Source of the DNA: Deltaproteobacteria bacterium
GTDB lineage: Bacteria; Desulfobacterota; Desulfomonilia; UBA1062
Direction: 5' to 3'
DNA length: 64,000 nucleotides
NCBI GenBank assembly: GCA_029552245.1
Contig: JAKPDW010000005.1
Coordinates: 124,001-188,000, forward strand
In this document: positions 17,949 to 27,682 of the stretch, one piece after another
How positions within the stretch are numbered: position 1 is the first letter of the stretch
Layout: each line of letters opens with the position of its first letter
The notes under the pieces: generated by a model
What the model was told of the DNA's origin: nothing
What the model saw: only the letters and a program-made list of their open reading frames with translations
Database searches by the model: none
Position numbers and translations under genes: made by a program

Positions 17949-19316
17949 GTGAAAGGGACACGGATCGTCACTGCATCGGCCATTGTCTTGCTGCTCCTGG
18001 CAAGCGCGCTCCACGCATCTTCCTACCGGACGGACCGGATCATCGTGAAGTTCAGGCAGGCCGTCCCCGGCACGGCATCGGCAGTTGCCGCCCTCTCGTC
18101 GAGGCCCGTCGCGATCGCGGTGGACGACGCCCAAAAGGCCATCGCCGAGCTCGAGGCATCGGGGGAGGTGGAATACGCCGAACCCGACTACATCATCGAG
18201 GCGGAAGAGGTCCCCTCGGACTGGCCGTACCGGGGACAGTGGGCTCAGCTGGCGATCGAGCAGGCGTGGGACCTGTTCTCATCTTCGGGAGGCTCGTCGA
18301 GCGTCATCGTGGCGGTCGTCGACTCCGGTGTGGACTTCTCCCACCCGGACCTCTCCGGGGTCCTCGTCAAGGGGTATGACTTCGTCGCGAAAGACGACGT
18401 CCCCGAGGACAACTCGGGTCACGGCACCAAGGTGTGCGGCGTCCTCGGGGCGGTCGGCGGAAACGGCATCGGCATTGCGGGGGTGGCCTGGGAAGTGGAC
18501 CTTGCCGTCATGCCCCTGAAGTTCATGGACACCGACAGCTCGGGCAAGACCACAGGCAACCTCTCCGATGCGATCAAGGCCATCTACTACGCGGTGGACC
18601 ACGGCGCCCGGATCATCAACGCGAGCTGGGGCTTCTACGACTACTCCAGGTCGCTCGAGGAAGCCATCGAGTATGCGCGAAGCAAGGGCGTGCTCGTCGT
18701 GTGCTCCGCGGGGAACAAGGGCCAGGACAACGATGTCCTCGACCACTACCCTTCCAACTATCCGCAGGACAACATCGTCGCCGTGGCAGCACTGGGGACG
18801 GACGGCACGCTTGCCTCCTTCTCGAACTACGGCGTCAAGAACGTCGACGTGGCCGCTCCCGGGGTTGGCCTCGTCACCACCACGCTCAACGGCGGCTACG
18901 CCTCCTGGGTCTCGGGCACGTCGTACTCCACACCCTTCGTGAGCGGCGTGGCGGCGATGCTCCTGGCCACGGACGACACCATCTCGCCGGAAGAGGCCAG
19001 GGACATCCTCATCCGGTCCTGCTCCCAAAGCCCGCAGGCGGCGTCTTTCGCCATAGCCGGGCTCGGCTGCATAAACGCCTTCGAGGCCCTGGCCCTTGCA
19101 GGCAGCCATGACGAGACCTCCTCCCAGGATTCGGGCGGCGAACCCTCGAGGACGGCGGAGGGCTCATCGGACCAGGGCATGGATGACGGCGGCTCGTCAG
19201 GCGGCTCAGGGTGCCTGATCTCGACCGCGGCGCCTTCGCCGTCGATAGGCATGCTCCTCCCGGTCCTCCTCACGATAGTCCTGTTCCGGACCAGGCGCAC
19301 AGGCCTGCCGGAATAG
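17949..19316 (+). CDS. Secreted subtilisin-like serine protease with C-terminal membrane tail
   Basis: A 455-residue S8 peptidase. A signal peptide covers about 1-24. An inhibitor I9-like propeptide follows (RIIVKFRQAVPG to EYAEPDYIIEA). The catalytic triad is Asp125 (AVVDSGVDFSHPD), His158 (NSGHGTKVCG) and Ser325 (SGTSYSTPF). After the catalytic domain comes a Ser/Gly/Asp-rich linker, then GSGCLISTAA, a hydrophobic helix and RTRR near the end. This resembles a C-terminal sorting or anchoring signal (inference). The GTG start has a G-rich ribosome site 6 nt upstream. Expression is probably sigma-54 dependent. Substrate unknown. Confidence 0.92.
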   Translation: MKGTRIVTASAIVLLLLASALHASSYRTDRIIVKFRQAVPGTASAVAALSSRPVAIAVDDAQKAIAELEASGEVEYAEPDYIIEAEEVPSDWPYRGQWAQLAIEQAWDLFSSSGGSSSVIVAVVDSGVDFSHPDLSGVLVKGYDFVAKDDVPEDNSGHGTKVCGVLGAVGGNGIGIAGVAWEVDLAVMPLKFMDTDSSGKTTGNLSDAIKAIYYAVDHGARIINASWGFYDYSRSLEEAIEYARSKGVLVVCSAGNKGQDNDVLDHYPSNYPQDNIVAVAALGTDGTLASFSNYGVKNVDVAAPGVGLVTTTLNGGYASWVSGTSYSTPFVSGVAAMLLATDDTISPEEARDILIRSCSQSPQAASFAIAGLGCINAFEALALAGSHDETSSQDSGGEPSRTAEGSSDQGMDDGGSSGGSGCLISTAAPSPSIGMLLPVLLTIVLFRTRRTGLPE

Positions 19317-19363
19317 CCTATACCCCCCAGCCCCCCGCCCTGCGGGGGGCCTCCCCAAAGAGA

Positions 19364-19394
19364 ACGGGGGCCGCGCTCAAAACGCGGCCCCCGT
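19364..19394. terminator. Bidirectional hairpin terminator
   Basis: A 12-bp GC-rich stem (19364-19375 with 19383-19394) with a 7-nt loop lies between the converging subtilase and thiolase genes, followed by CTTTCTCC on the plus strand. Confidence 0.7.
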
Positions 19395-19475
19395 GGCTTT
19401 CTCCGGCCCGAAGGCAGCCTCGTACCACCTTCCCCGGGCTTATCCTTCGAGCATGTATCAAGCCCCAAGCCTTCC

Positions 19476-20765
19476 CTAGACCGCCTCCACGGCGAGCGCC
19501 ATGCCCATGCCGCCTCCGATGCACAGGGTGGCCAGCCCGAGGGAGACGTTCCTCCTTTGCATCTCGTTTATGAGCGCAAGCACGATGCGCGCACCCGTAC
19601 AGCCGATGGGATGGCCGATGGAGATGCCCGAGCCGTTCACGTTGGTGATCGACCAGTCCATGCCGAGCTCCCGCATGCAGGCTATCGCCTGGGAGGCGAA
19701 GGCCTCGTTGAGCTCGAAGAGGCCGTAGTCCTTGATCGTGGTGCCGGTGATGCGCAGGAGCTTGCGCACGGCCGGTATCGGGCCGAGGCCCATGTAGGAC
19801 GGGTCGACCCCGCCCGCGGCATACCCCTTGATCCGGGCGATGGGCTTCAGGCCCAAGTCCTTGGCCTTGGCCTCGCTCATCAACAGGAGGGCGGCTGCCG
19901 CGTCGTTGATCCCGGAGGCGTTACCTGCCGTGACCGTTCCGTCCTTCTTGAACACCGTGGGGAGCTTGGACATCTTCTCGAGGTTCGTGTCCATGGGCCG
20001 CTCGTCCACATCGAACACCAGCGGGTCGCCCTTCTTCTGGGGGATCTTCACCGGCACGATCTCGCCCTTCAAGATGCCCGAGGCGATGGCGGCCCTCGCC
20101 CGCGCGTGGCTGTCGACCCCCAGCCTGTCCTGCTCCTCGCGGGTGATCCCGTACTTCTGCGCTATGTTCTCCGCCGTGACACCCATGTGGTACCCGTAGA
20201 AGATCTCGTAGAGGCCGTCGAAGACCATGAGGTCGACGGTCTGGCCGTAGGGCATGTCCATGCGGTAGCCCCACCTGGCCTTGGGCAGGGCGATGGGGAC
20301 GTCGCTCATGTTCTCCATGCCGCCCGCTATCACCACCTCGTTCTCGCCCGCCTTGATGGACTGTGCACCGAGCGCAATGGCCTTCATGCCCGAGGCGCAC
20401 ACCTTGTTGATGGTGAAGGCCGGCGTCTCCTTCGGGAGGCCTGCCCTGATCATCGCCTGACGTGCAGGGTTCTGGCCCTGGCCGGACATGAGGACGTTGC
20501 CCATGATGACCTCGTCCACCATGATCTTCATCGAGCCTTCCGGCCAGTTCGCGTACTTCCCCTCGATCTCGCTTAAGGGCGCTCCCTTGAAGGTGTCCGG
20601 CCCGTCGGCCTTGGCAGGCGCCGAGACCTCGGGCGCGAGCCCCAGCCTGAGGAGGGTCTCGCGAATGACCAGCGCACCCAGATCCTTTGCAGGCACATCC
20701 TTGAGCGAACCACCGAAAGCGCCGACCGCAGTCCTCGCGCCGCCTATGATCACCACTTCAGCCAT
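19476..20765 (-). CDS. Acetyl-CoA C-acetyltransferase (thiolase)
   Basis: A type II thiolase joining or cleaving acetoacetyl-CoA. Catalytic residues are visible as Cys123 (NKVCASGMK), His385 ([13 protein letters not shown]) and Cys415 (CIGGGMGMA). At 429 residues it is about 35 longer than AtoB; the extra segment lies at roughly residues 48-83, inside the N-terminal nucleotide/CoA domain. The start has AGGAGG 8 nt upstream, and a possible extended -10 (TATAGT, complement of 20827-20832) lies in the leader. It stands alone on the minus strand. Together with the acyl-CoA dehydrogenase it implies acyl-CoA oxidation or synthesis. Confidence 0.93.
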   Translation of the reverse strand: MAEVVIIGGARTAVGAFGGSLKDVPAKDLGALVIRETLLRLGLAPEVSAPAKADGPDTFKGAPLSEIEGKYANWPEGSMKIMVDEVIMGNVLMSGQGQNPARQAMIRAGLPKETPAFTINKVCASGMKAIALGAQSIKAGENEVVIAGGMENMSDVPIALPKARWGYRMDMPYGQTVDLMVFDGLYEIFYGYHMGVTAENIAQKYGITREEQDRLGVDSHARARAAIASGILKGEIVPVKIPQKKGDPLVFDVDERPMDTNLEKMSKLPTVFKKDGTVTAGNASGINDAAAALLLMSEAKAKDLGLKPIARIKGYAAGGVDPSYMGLGPIPAVRKLLRITGTTIKDYGLFELNEAFASQAIACMRELGMDWSITNVNGSGISIGHPIGCTGARIVLALINEMQRRNVSLGLATLCIGGGMGMALAVEAV

Positions 20766-20893
20766 AGAGAGGTTCCTCCTGAAGATTCGTTTGTCCTTCC
20801 GTCTCGGCCGATCCGGCCGCCTGGAGACTATACCATCGCGCCCGGCTTTTGGGAACCTTCACCTTGGGGCGCACCCGGAAAAGACGACCTTCC

Positions 20894-20922
20894 TTGATTC
20901 ATGCACCTCGAGGGTGTACAAC
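20894..20922 (+). promoter_or_regulatory. Candidate promoter for a leaderless xerC-hslVU mRNA
   Basis: TTGATT (20894-20899), a 17-nt spacer and TACAAC (20917-20922) form a plausible sigma-70 promoter. Transcription would begin at about 20929-20930, coinciding with the xerC ATG at 20930, before which no Shine-Dalgarno is visible. Confidence 0.45.
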
Positions 20923-20929
20923 CCCTCGC

Positions 20930-21808
20930 ATGGAACTCGACTACCGGGCCATCCTCAACCGCTACGCCGTCTCCCTCATGGAGGGGAGGAGGCTCTCGCC
21001 GGAGACGATCAGGGCATACGTGAAAGACCTCGAGGACCTGGTGGCCTTCCTCGGCGAGCACGGTTTCCCGGTGCCGGACCGGAGGCTCGTCCGCTCCTAC
21101 CTGTTGAGGCTCACGTCCCGGTACGACCGCTCGTCGGTCAACCGCAAGCTGAGCGCGGCGCGGGGGTTCTTCGGGTACGTGGCCAAAGTCCACGGCCTCG
21201 GCGCCAACCCGTTCGGCCACGTGAGGTCCCTCAAGCGGGCCAGGTCCCTGCCCAGGTTCCTGTCCCCCGACGAGATCTTCGATCTCATCGAGAAGGTGTC
21301 CGACCCCCGCGACCGCGCCCTCCTCGAGCTCCTCTACTCAACCGGTATCCGCGTCGGCGAGGCGGAGGGGCTGAAGTGCTGCGACGTGGACATGCAGGAG
21401 GGTTTCGTGCTCGTGACCGGGAAGGGATCCAAACAGCGGATGGTCCCCGTGGGGAGCAGGGCCATAGAGGCCGTGAGGACCTACCTCCTGACCAGGGGGA
21501 TAGAGGACCCTCTCTACTGCACCGAACCGCTGTTCTTGGGCAGGAGGGGAGGTCGGCTCTGCTCGCGCGTCATGAGGAGGATCGTCGAGGGCTGGGCGAT
21601 GCAGGCGGCCATCGCCAAGAGGGTGAGCCCGCACGTGATCAGGCACACGTTCGCCAGCCACATGCTCGACGCCGGGGCCGACCTCAGGTCCATCCAGGAG
21701 ATGCTCGGGCATGCAAGCCTCTCGACCACCCAGCGGTACACGCACTTGCATGTGGACAAACTCATGGAGGTGTATGATAAAGCACATCCGAGAGCCAGGG
21801 AGGGATGA
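20930..21808 (+). CDS. xerC: Tyrosine recombinase XerC-like
   Basis: A site-specific recombinase, probably resolving chromosome dimers. The 292-residue protein has the N-terminal SAM-like core-binding domain. All catalytic residues are present: Arg141, Lys165, His235, Arg238, His261 and the nucleophile Tyr270 (TTQRYTH). The frame is open further upstream, but ATG 20930 gives the normal family start. It directly precedes hslV with an ATGA overlap, the same xerC/codV-hslV-hslU order known from Bacillus (codV-clpQ-clpY), though no codY follows here. No integrase-type mobile context is present. Confidence 0.93.
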   Translation: MELDYRAILNRYAVSLMEGRRLSPETIRAYVKDLEDLVAFLGEHGFPVPDRRLVRSYLLRLTSRYDRSSVNRKLSAARGFFGYVAKVHGLGANPFGHVRSLKRARSLPRFLSPDEIFDLIEKVSDPRDRALLELLYSTGIRVGEAEGLKCCDVDMQEGFVLVTGKGSKQRMVPVGSRAIEAVRTYLLTRGIEDPLYCTEPLFLGRRGGRLCSRVMRRIVEGWAMQAAIAKRVSPHVIRHTFASHMLDAGADLRSIQEMLGHASLSTTQRYTHLHVDKLMEVYDKAHPRAREG

Positions 21809-22337
21809 TGGACATCCACGCGACGACGATCCTCTGCGTGAGGCGTTTCGGCAGGGTGGTCATGGCCGGGGACGGCCAGGTCACCATGAGCTCGGTCGTG
21901 CTCAAGGCCACCGCGAAGAAGGTGCGCAAGCTCTACGAGGGGAAGGTCCTCGCGGGGTTCGCGGGGGCCACCTCGGACGCGTTCACGCTGTTCGAGCGCT
22001 TCGAGGACAAGCTCAAGGAGTTCCGGGGCAACCTCACCCGGGCCGCCGTGGAGATGGGCAAGGACTGGCGCACCGACAGGGTGCTCAGGAGGCTGGAGGC
22101 GCTCATGATCGTCGCGGATCCATCCAAGACCTTCCTCCTCTCCGGCATGGGCGACGTGGTCGAGCCGGACGACGAGGTCTGCGGCATAGGCTCCGGCGGG
22201 CACTACGCCATGGCGGCAGCCAAGGCGCTCATCAGGCACACGGACTTGGACGCCCCGTCGATAGCCAAGATCTCCATGGAGATCGCCTCCGAGATCTGCA
22301 TCTACACCAACCGTGAGATCCACCTCGAGGAGCTCCC

Positions 22338-22341
<4 letters not shown>
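21805..22341 (+). CDS. hslV: ATP-dependent protease proteolytic subunit HslV
   Basis: The peptidase of the HslUV (ClpQY) complex. It has 178 residues from the first of two adjacent ATGs; the second (21808) has better spacing to the GGGAGGG ribosome site. Cleavage after HA would expose Thr of TTILCV as the catalytic N-terminal threonine. MAGDGQVTM is a family hallmark. It overlaps xerC (ATGA) and hslU (ATGA), so the three are one translational unit. Confidence 0.96.
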
Positions 22342-23648
<1,307 letters not shown>

Positions 23649-23768
23649 AGACGCTTCCATCGCCGAGAACCGCCCGCGGCGGCGTGCCTCGTGCCCACGC
23701 GCGGCATGCCCCTGACGGGCCCACCCGGGAGGGCCTGCCTGTACGGCAAGGCGCCCCTTTGCCGGGCG

Positions 23769-23797
23769 TTGCCCGGACAAACGGCCGGGTGTATGAT
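23769..23797 (+). promoter_or_regulatory. Sigma-70-type promoter of the YhaM-like gene
   Basis: TTGCCC (23769-23774) and TATGAT (23792-23797) are separated by 17 nt. A start near 23804 would leave a 14-nt leader containing GGAGG at 23809-23813 before the ATG at 23818. Confidence 0.5.
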
Positions 23798-23817
23798 CGT
23801 CGTCTGCCGGAGGACTC

Positions 23818-24801
23818 ATGATACCCAAGGGAAAGTTCGTCTCCGAGATCCAGGACGGGGACCGCGTCAAGGCGGTCTTCCTGCTCGCAGACCGCAGGCT
23901 GTTGACCGCCAGGAACGGCAAGCCCTACGGGAGGGTGGTGGTCTCCGACAAAACCGGCGACATCACAGGCCTCATTTGGGACGACGCACCCGAGCAGATA
24001 TCGGCCGTCTCGCCCGGCGACGTGGTGGGAGTGCGCGCGACCGCCGAGTCCTACGACAGGAAGGTCCAGCTGAGGATCGAGAAGATAACGAGGCTCGCCG
24101 ACAAGGAGGTCGACCTCTCGGCGCTCATCCCCACGAGCCCCCGCGACCTGCCCGCGCTGGAGGCCCTCCTCGACGAGGCCATAGACGGCATGAAGGACCC
24201 CTTCCTGAAGGCCCTCGTGAACCGGGTATTCGCCCGGCCGGGAGTCAGGGAGTCCTTCGTGAAGGCGCCTGCCGCCAAGGGCATCCACCACAACTACATA
24301 GGCGGTCTCCTCGAGCACACCGTGACCGTGATCAGGGCGGCAGACGCACTGCTGCCGGTGTTCGCCCACCTCGAGCTCAACAGGGACATGATCATCGCGG
24401 GCGCCATCCTGCACGACCTCGGGAAGATCTACGAGTACACCTACGGCAAGGTCATCGACATGACGCCGGTGGGAAGGCTCCTGGGCCACATCTACCTCTC
24501 CGCGCACATGGTGGACGAGGAGGCCTGCGCCATCGAGGGCTTCCCCGAGGAACTCAGGCTCCAGATCCTCCACATGATCCTGGGCCACCACGGACAGCTC
24601 GAGTTCGGCTCGCCGAAGCTGCCCATGACGAGGGAGGCCGTCTTCCTCCACATGATGGACGACCTCGACGCCAAGCTCACGGGCATCACGTCCCTCATCC
24701 AGGCGACACCCGAGGACGAGCCCTTCACGGCGTTCTCGAGCGTGTACAACCGCTTCCTCTACACCCGCACCTACAGGGACGACCCCGGGGAAGAGAAGTG
24801 A
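23818..24801 (+). CDS. 3'-5' exoribonuclease YhaM-like (OB-fold plus HD domain)
   Basis: 327 residues. An N-terminal OB-fold nucleic-acid-binding domain (about 15-100) is followed by an HD phosphohydrolase domain. The domain has HHNYIGGLLEHTVTV, HDLGKIYE near residue 199, HHG near 260 and MMDDLDAKL, giving the metal ligands expected of YhaM-family 3'-5' exonucleases. YhaM is best known in Firmicutes; here it follows hslU at 170 bp with its own promoter and is closed by a strong terminator. RNA versus DNA substrate cannot be told from sequence. Confidence 0.85.
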   Translation: MIPKGKFVSEIQDGDRVKAVFLLADRRLLTARNGKPYGRVVVSDKTGDITGLIWDDAPEQISAVSPGDVVGVRATAESYDRKVQLRIEKITRLADKEVDLSALIPTSPRDLPALEALLDEAIDGMKDPFLKALVNRVFARPGVRESFVKAPAAKGIHHNYIGGLLEHTVTVIRAADALLPVFAHLELNRDMIIAGAILHDLGKIYEYTYGKVIDMTPVGRLLGHIYLSAHMVDEEACAIEGFPEELRLQILHMILGHHGQLEFGSPKLPMTREAVFLHMMDDLDAKLTGITSLIQATPEDEPFTAFSSVYNRFLYTRTYRDDPGEEK

Positions 24802-24831
24802 GCCTGCCTGAGCGGTTGGGCAGGCTTTTTT
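24801..24831 (+). terminator. Intrinsic terminator
   Basis: AGCCTGCC at 24801-24808 pairs with GGCAGGCT at 24819-24826 and is followed by a run of T residues. It starts at the last base of the YhaM-like stop codon. Confidence 0.9.
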
Positions 24832-25296
24832 CTTGTCGGCACCCCACGATGCACCGGCCGGGCAAGGGGCGTGACCACACCGCCCAGGCAGGCACCCGCC
24901 AAGACACCCCAGGGGGCCCGGCATATCGCTAACTTCACCTGTCGCCACGTGGCCGGCCGAGCCTGCGACCCGAGGTGAACGGTCGTTCTCTGTGCGGCAT
25001 TCGCGAGGGCGAGGATGGTCGGGCTCCGCACGGATGGGGGCTGGGGGGTGTGCGCCTCTCCTGGTTGCACAGAGGCTGTCTTTGCGCAGGCATGGTCAAG
25101 CACCGGGCACGGTCCCGACCGGCCGCCAGGACCAGGGCCCCCGAGGGAGGGCCGGGGCCTTCACCCGTGCCTGGAGACGAGAAGGGCTCGCGGTCTCATC
25201 CAAGGTGGTCCAGGGTCGATCCATGCATGGTGCGTCCGAACCGTACCGGGAGGGGGCGGTCTCCGTCGCCCCCTCTCCGGCCGCAAGACGTCACGA
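24832..25296. other. Intergenic region, hairpin only
   Basis: No gene is seen. A 9-bp GC stem (25250-25258 with 25267-25275, 8-nt loop) lies just past the minus-strand AtpZ-like gene. It could end that transcript, although no T-run follows on that strand. Confidence 0.5.
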
Positions 25297-25575
25297 TCAC
25301 AGATGGTGGGGTCTCACACGCCTGATGTTCAGCTCGTCTTTGGTCCTGATGTAGTCCGTGTAGATCCTCCCGACGCAGAGCCCCACGGCGAGGACGAAGA
25401 GGCCGAGCATGAACGCCGGCTCGGTGCCGAGCCTGACGTCGATCCACCTCCCGACGAAGAGGAAGAGGAAGGACGAGACCACGAGGGTGAAACTCCACGC
25501 GCTCATGAGGATGATGTGGTTGAGCGTTTTGGTTTTCATCCCTGTCCTTCGGGTCTTTCCGCCTTTACCCCTCAT
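25297..25575 (-). CDS. AtpZ/AtpI-like small membrane protein
   Basis: 92 residues with a basic cytoplasmic start and two hydrophobic helices (about 20-40 and 49-68) joined by GRWIDVRLGTEPAFMLG. This is close to the AtpI/AtpZ pattern of a glycine, an aspartate and LGT-x-P between helices. AtpZ proteins usually accompany F-type ATP synthase operons as Mg2+/Ca2+ transport-associated proteins, but no ATP synthase gene is here. ATG 25575 has AAGGAGGG 5 nt upstream. It lies 71 bp after the small secreted/membrane protein gene and is probably in the same operon. Confidence 0.7.
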   Translation of the reverse strand: MRGKGGKTRRTGMKTKTLNHIILMSAWSFTLVVSSFLFLFVGRWIDVRLGTEPAFMLGLFVLAVGLCVGRIYTDYIRTKDELNIRRVRPHHL

Positions 25576-25646
25576 GGCGCCCTCCTTCCCCGGAGAGTGC
25601 ACGCCCACCGACGGGGCGTGCACGCCGGAACGGATATATGCTCTCC

Positions 25647-25922
25647 TCAGCTCACAATGGTCTTCACCGCCTCGATCACGGGCGCGGTGAAGAGGGCCAC
25701 GAGCACTGCATACAATGCGAAGGAACCGACGGCCTCGCTCATGTAGATCCTCGGGTAGCGGTGCTTCAGGGACACGATGGTGAGCCCGCCCATGATCAGG
25801 CAGCCGAGGTGGAAGTACGGGAAGTTCGACCCGCCGGCGGTTGCCGCAGCGGCGAAGGCGAAGGTGGACGTGATGAGAACGACGAAGAGAGCGACGACCA
25901 CTGTCTGCACTGTCCTTTTCAT
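25647..25922 (-). CDS. Small membrane protein with signal sequence, unknown function
   Basis: 91 residues. A hydrophobic start (about 8-27) ending in FAFAAAA looks like a signal peptide or first helix. Two further hydrophobic segments (about 38-52 and 65-85) flank a basic loop LKHRYPRIY. I do not recognise the family. ATG 25922 has GGGAGGA upstream. A sigma-54-like promoter lies at 25967-25982. It sits in the same unit as the AtpZ-like gene, hinting at a membrane complex (inference). Confidence 0.65.
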   Translation of the reverse strand: MKRTVQTVVVALFVVLITSTFAFAAAATAGGSNFPYFHLGCLIMGGLTIVSLKHRYPRIYMSEAVGSFALYAVLVALFTAPVIEAVKTIVS

Positions 25923-25966
25923 TGTCTTGTCCTCCCGAAGAGTTCTTTTCGTTCCACCCTTGGTAT

Positions 25967-25982
25967 AGCAGGGGGCGTGCCA
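25967..25982 (-). promoter_or_regulatory. Sigma-54-like promoter of the small membrane protein operon
   Basis: On the minus strand TGGCACG-N4-CTGCT has a perfect -24 half and one mismatch in the -12 half (TTGC expected). GG and GC are exactly 10 nt apart. Predicted start near 25956, 34 nt before the ATG at 25922. Confidence 0.6.
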
Positions 25983-26009
25983 GGGTTTCCCGCCGCGGCC
26001 CAGGCTTTT

Positions 26010-26023
26010 TATCATGTTGATAT
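26010..26023 (-). promoter_or_regulatory. 14-bp element shared with 60222-60235
   Basis: The 14-mer ATATCAACATGATA (minus strand), containing inverted arms TATCA-TGT-TGATA, lies 28 bp upstream of the -24 box of the sigma-54-like promoter. An identical 14-mer lies upstream of the sigma-54-like promoter at 60191. It may be a chance match or an activator site. Confidence 0.35.
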
Positions 26024-26239
26024 CTCTGGTTTTTCTGAACTCCCGAGCAGGCGCGCCCCCGTGGAGGCCGTAAAACGAGGCGCTCCGGTTCAAAGAATCT
26101 TTCAAGGGACTCGACGAAACGTCGAAAGGACTCCCGCCCTCGACGCGCGGCGTGCTACAATCGGGATACCCTGCCGAACGCTGCGGCCTTGTCAAGGTCC
26201 GGCCGGGGAAACGCCATGTCCGCCGGGGGAGGCCTTCGG

Positions 26240-26848
26240 ATGAAACGGATGGACAAGATGAACGGGAAAGCCAAAACGCCGCCTAAGGTCCTCGTCTTGC
26301 TGGGGAGCCCCAGGAGAAAGGGGAACAGCACGCTGCTCGCACAGAGGATAGCGAAAGGGGCCGAGAAAGCGGGCGCATCCGTCGAGTACGTCTACCTTCA
26401 CGGGCTCGACATCAGGGCATGCACGGGCTGCATGAAGTGCCAGCGCAAGGGTGCGAAGGGATGCGTGATAAAGGACGACATGCAGGACCTCTACAGGCTC
26501 ATGAAGGAGTGCGACGCGTGGGTGGTCGCCTCCCCGGTCTACTGGTTCACGGTCTCGGCGCAGCTGAAGCTCTGGATGGACCGCTGCCTTGCCTTCACCT
26601 CCTACACCCCGGACGCCTTTTCGGGAAAGCGCATCGCCATCGCCATGACCTACGGCGGAGAAGACCCGTTCGATTCGGGCTGCATTAACGCCCTGCGCAC
26701 CTTCCAGGACGCGTACTCCTACGTGGGCGCCCGCATCGTGGGCATGGTGTACGGCAGCGCCATGGCTGAAGGCGAGATCGCGAAAGACGCCGGGGTCTTG
26801 TCGAAGGCCGAGGACTTGGGCCACCTCCTCGTTGCGGCAGACGGATGA
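26240..26848 (+). CDS. NADPH-dependent FMN reductase / iron-sulfur flavoprotein-like
   Basis: 202 residues with a flavodoxin-like fold. LVLLGSPRRKGNS is the FMN phosphate loop near residue 17. The compact cysteine motif CTGCMKCQRKGAKGC resembles that of archaeal iron-sulfur flavoproteins or related reductases, and SPVYWFTVSAQLK follows. It could carry FMN and possibly an Fe-S cluster for low-potential electron transfer. ATG 26240 is chosen because GGGGGAGG lies 7 nt upstream; other in-frame ATGs at 26216, 26249 and 26258 are possible. Confidence 0.85.
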   Translation: MKRMDKMNGKAKTPPKVLVLLGSPRRKGNSTLLAQRIAKGAEKAGASVEYVYLHGLDIRACTGCMKCQRKGAKGCVIKDDMQDLYRLMKECDAWVVASPVYWFTVSAQLKLWMDRCLAFTSYTPDAFSGKRIAIAMTYGGEDPFDSGCINALRTFQDAYSYVGARIVGMVYGSAMAEGEIAKDAGVLSKAEDLGHLLVAADG

Positions 26849-27299
26849 GGCCTTCGGGTCGACCCGGGCAAAGAGACACCCTCTACCTGCGCCGGGCGAC
26901 CTCGACCCGTTCACGTACTAAGCCTCACGCCCGAGGCCGGGAGGGACGGCCGGAACCCCCGAAGGCCCGGGAACCCCACCCGGACGAACAGGGAACACCC
27001 CGTCACTCTTTTAGGACACCTGTCTCCAAGGGGGAAAAGGGTCAGCCATGAGGTATCCGCAAGCTCTCGGGGAATCCCAGGAGGATCGCCTCCCGGAGGC
27101 ATTCCTCTTTGAGCGGAGGCCCCGGGCAGGGAGAACCGCCCACCGTTTTTTACCGGCGCCCTTGCCCGCACCCGTCGAGACCGAGATCAGGCCGCCCACC
27201 GCTGAGCCTGGCGCCCAGACGGCCCTGACGGGGCAGGGCTCCCCAGGGATCAGCGCTCAAAACGGGTGGGGATCCCCCTCCGGCCTGAGAAAGACGGCC
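26849..27299. other. Intergenic region, nothing identified
   Basis: Between the FMN reductase and the small minus-strand gene I see no recognisable gene. A short CGGGTCGACCCG palindrome follows the stop (about 26856-26867), and a T6 run occurs at about 27146-27151 without a convincing hairpin. Confidence 0.5.
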
Positions 27300-27578
27300 T
27301 CATCCCTGCGGCAGGACCCAGAAGACGTACCACCTCCGCGCCCACTCGTCCACGTAGACCACGGCCGGGTCCGACAAGAGCGCCTCACCCCAGAGGCCCG
27401 AAGAGACCTCCTTGACCGTGAACCCGGGGCGCGAATCCGCATCCACGCCCAGGCCCCCGTCGTCCTCGGCAAAGCCGTGCGCGCCGCACGGGCAGGAGGC
27501 CCACCAGGCGTCGATCCCCTCTATCTCCACCAGATACCGCCTCGTGCAGAAGGCGCACCTCACGACCAGGTAGTCCAT
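27300..27578 (-). CDS. Small cysteine-rich hypothetical protein
   Basis: 92 residues, family unknown. Two cysteine pairs, CAFC near residues 8-11 and CPCG near 29-32, could bind a metal like a zinc ribbon. The rest is acidic with several Trp residues (DEWARRWYVFWVLP at the end). Codon use looks like neighbouring genes and the frame fills the space before the divergent DUF362 gene. GAGGGG sits unusually close to the ATG, so the exact start is uncertain. Confidence 0.55.
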   Translation of the reverse strand: MDYLVVRCAFCTRRYLVEIEGIDAWWASCPCGAHGFAEDDGGLGVDADSRPGFTVKEVSSGLWGEALLSDPAVVYVDEWARRWYVFWVLPQG

Positions 27579-27682
27579 CCCCTCATGTGTGACCCCTCTC
27601 GGGTGGTCTTGTCAATGCCTGCCGCCGCTTGACTGTCGTGGGGAAATGGGTCACAAGAACCCGTAAGGGGAGGACGACAGCC

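Noticed and set aside
27120-27155. T6 run near 27146 as a terminator
   Set aside because: No stable GC hairpin precedes the T-run on either strand.
27048-27632. 194-residue plus-strand frame opposite the small cysteine-rich gene
   Set aside because: Starts in non-coding sequence and runs antisense to a better candidate; no motifs.
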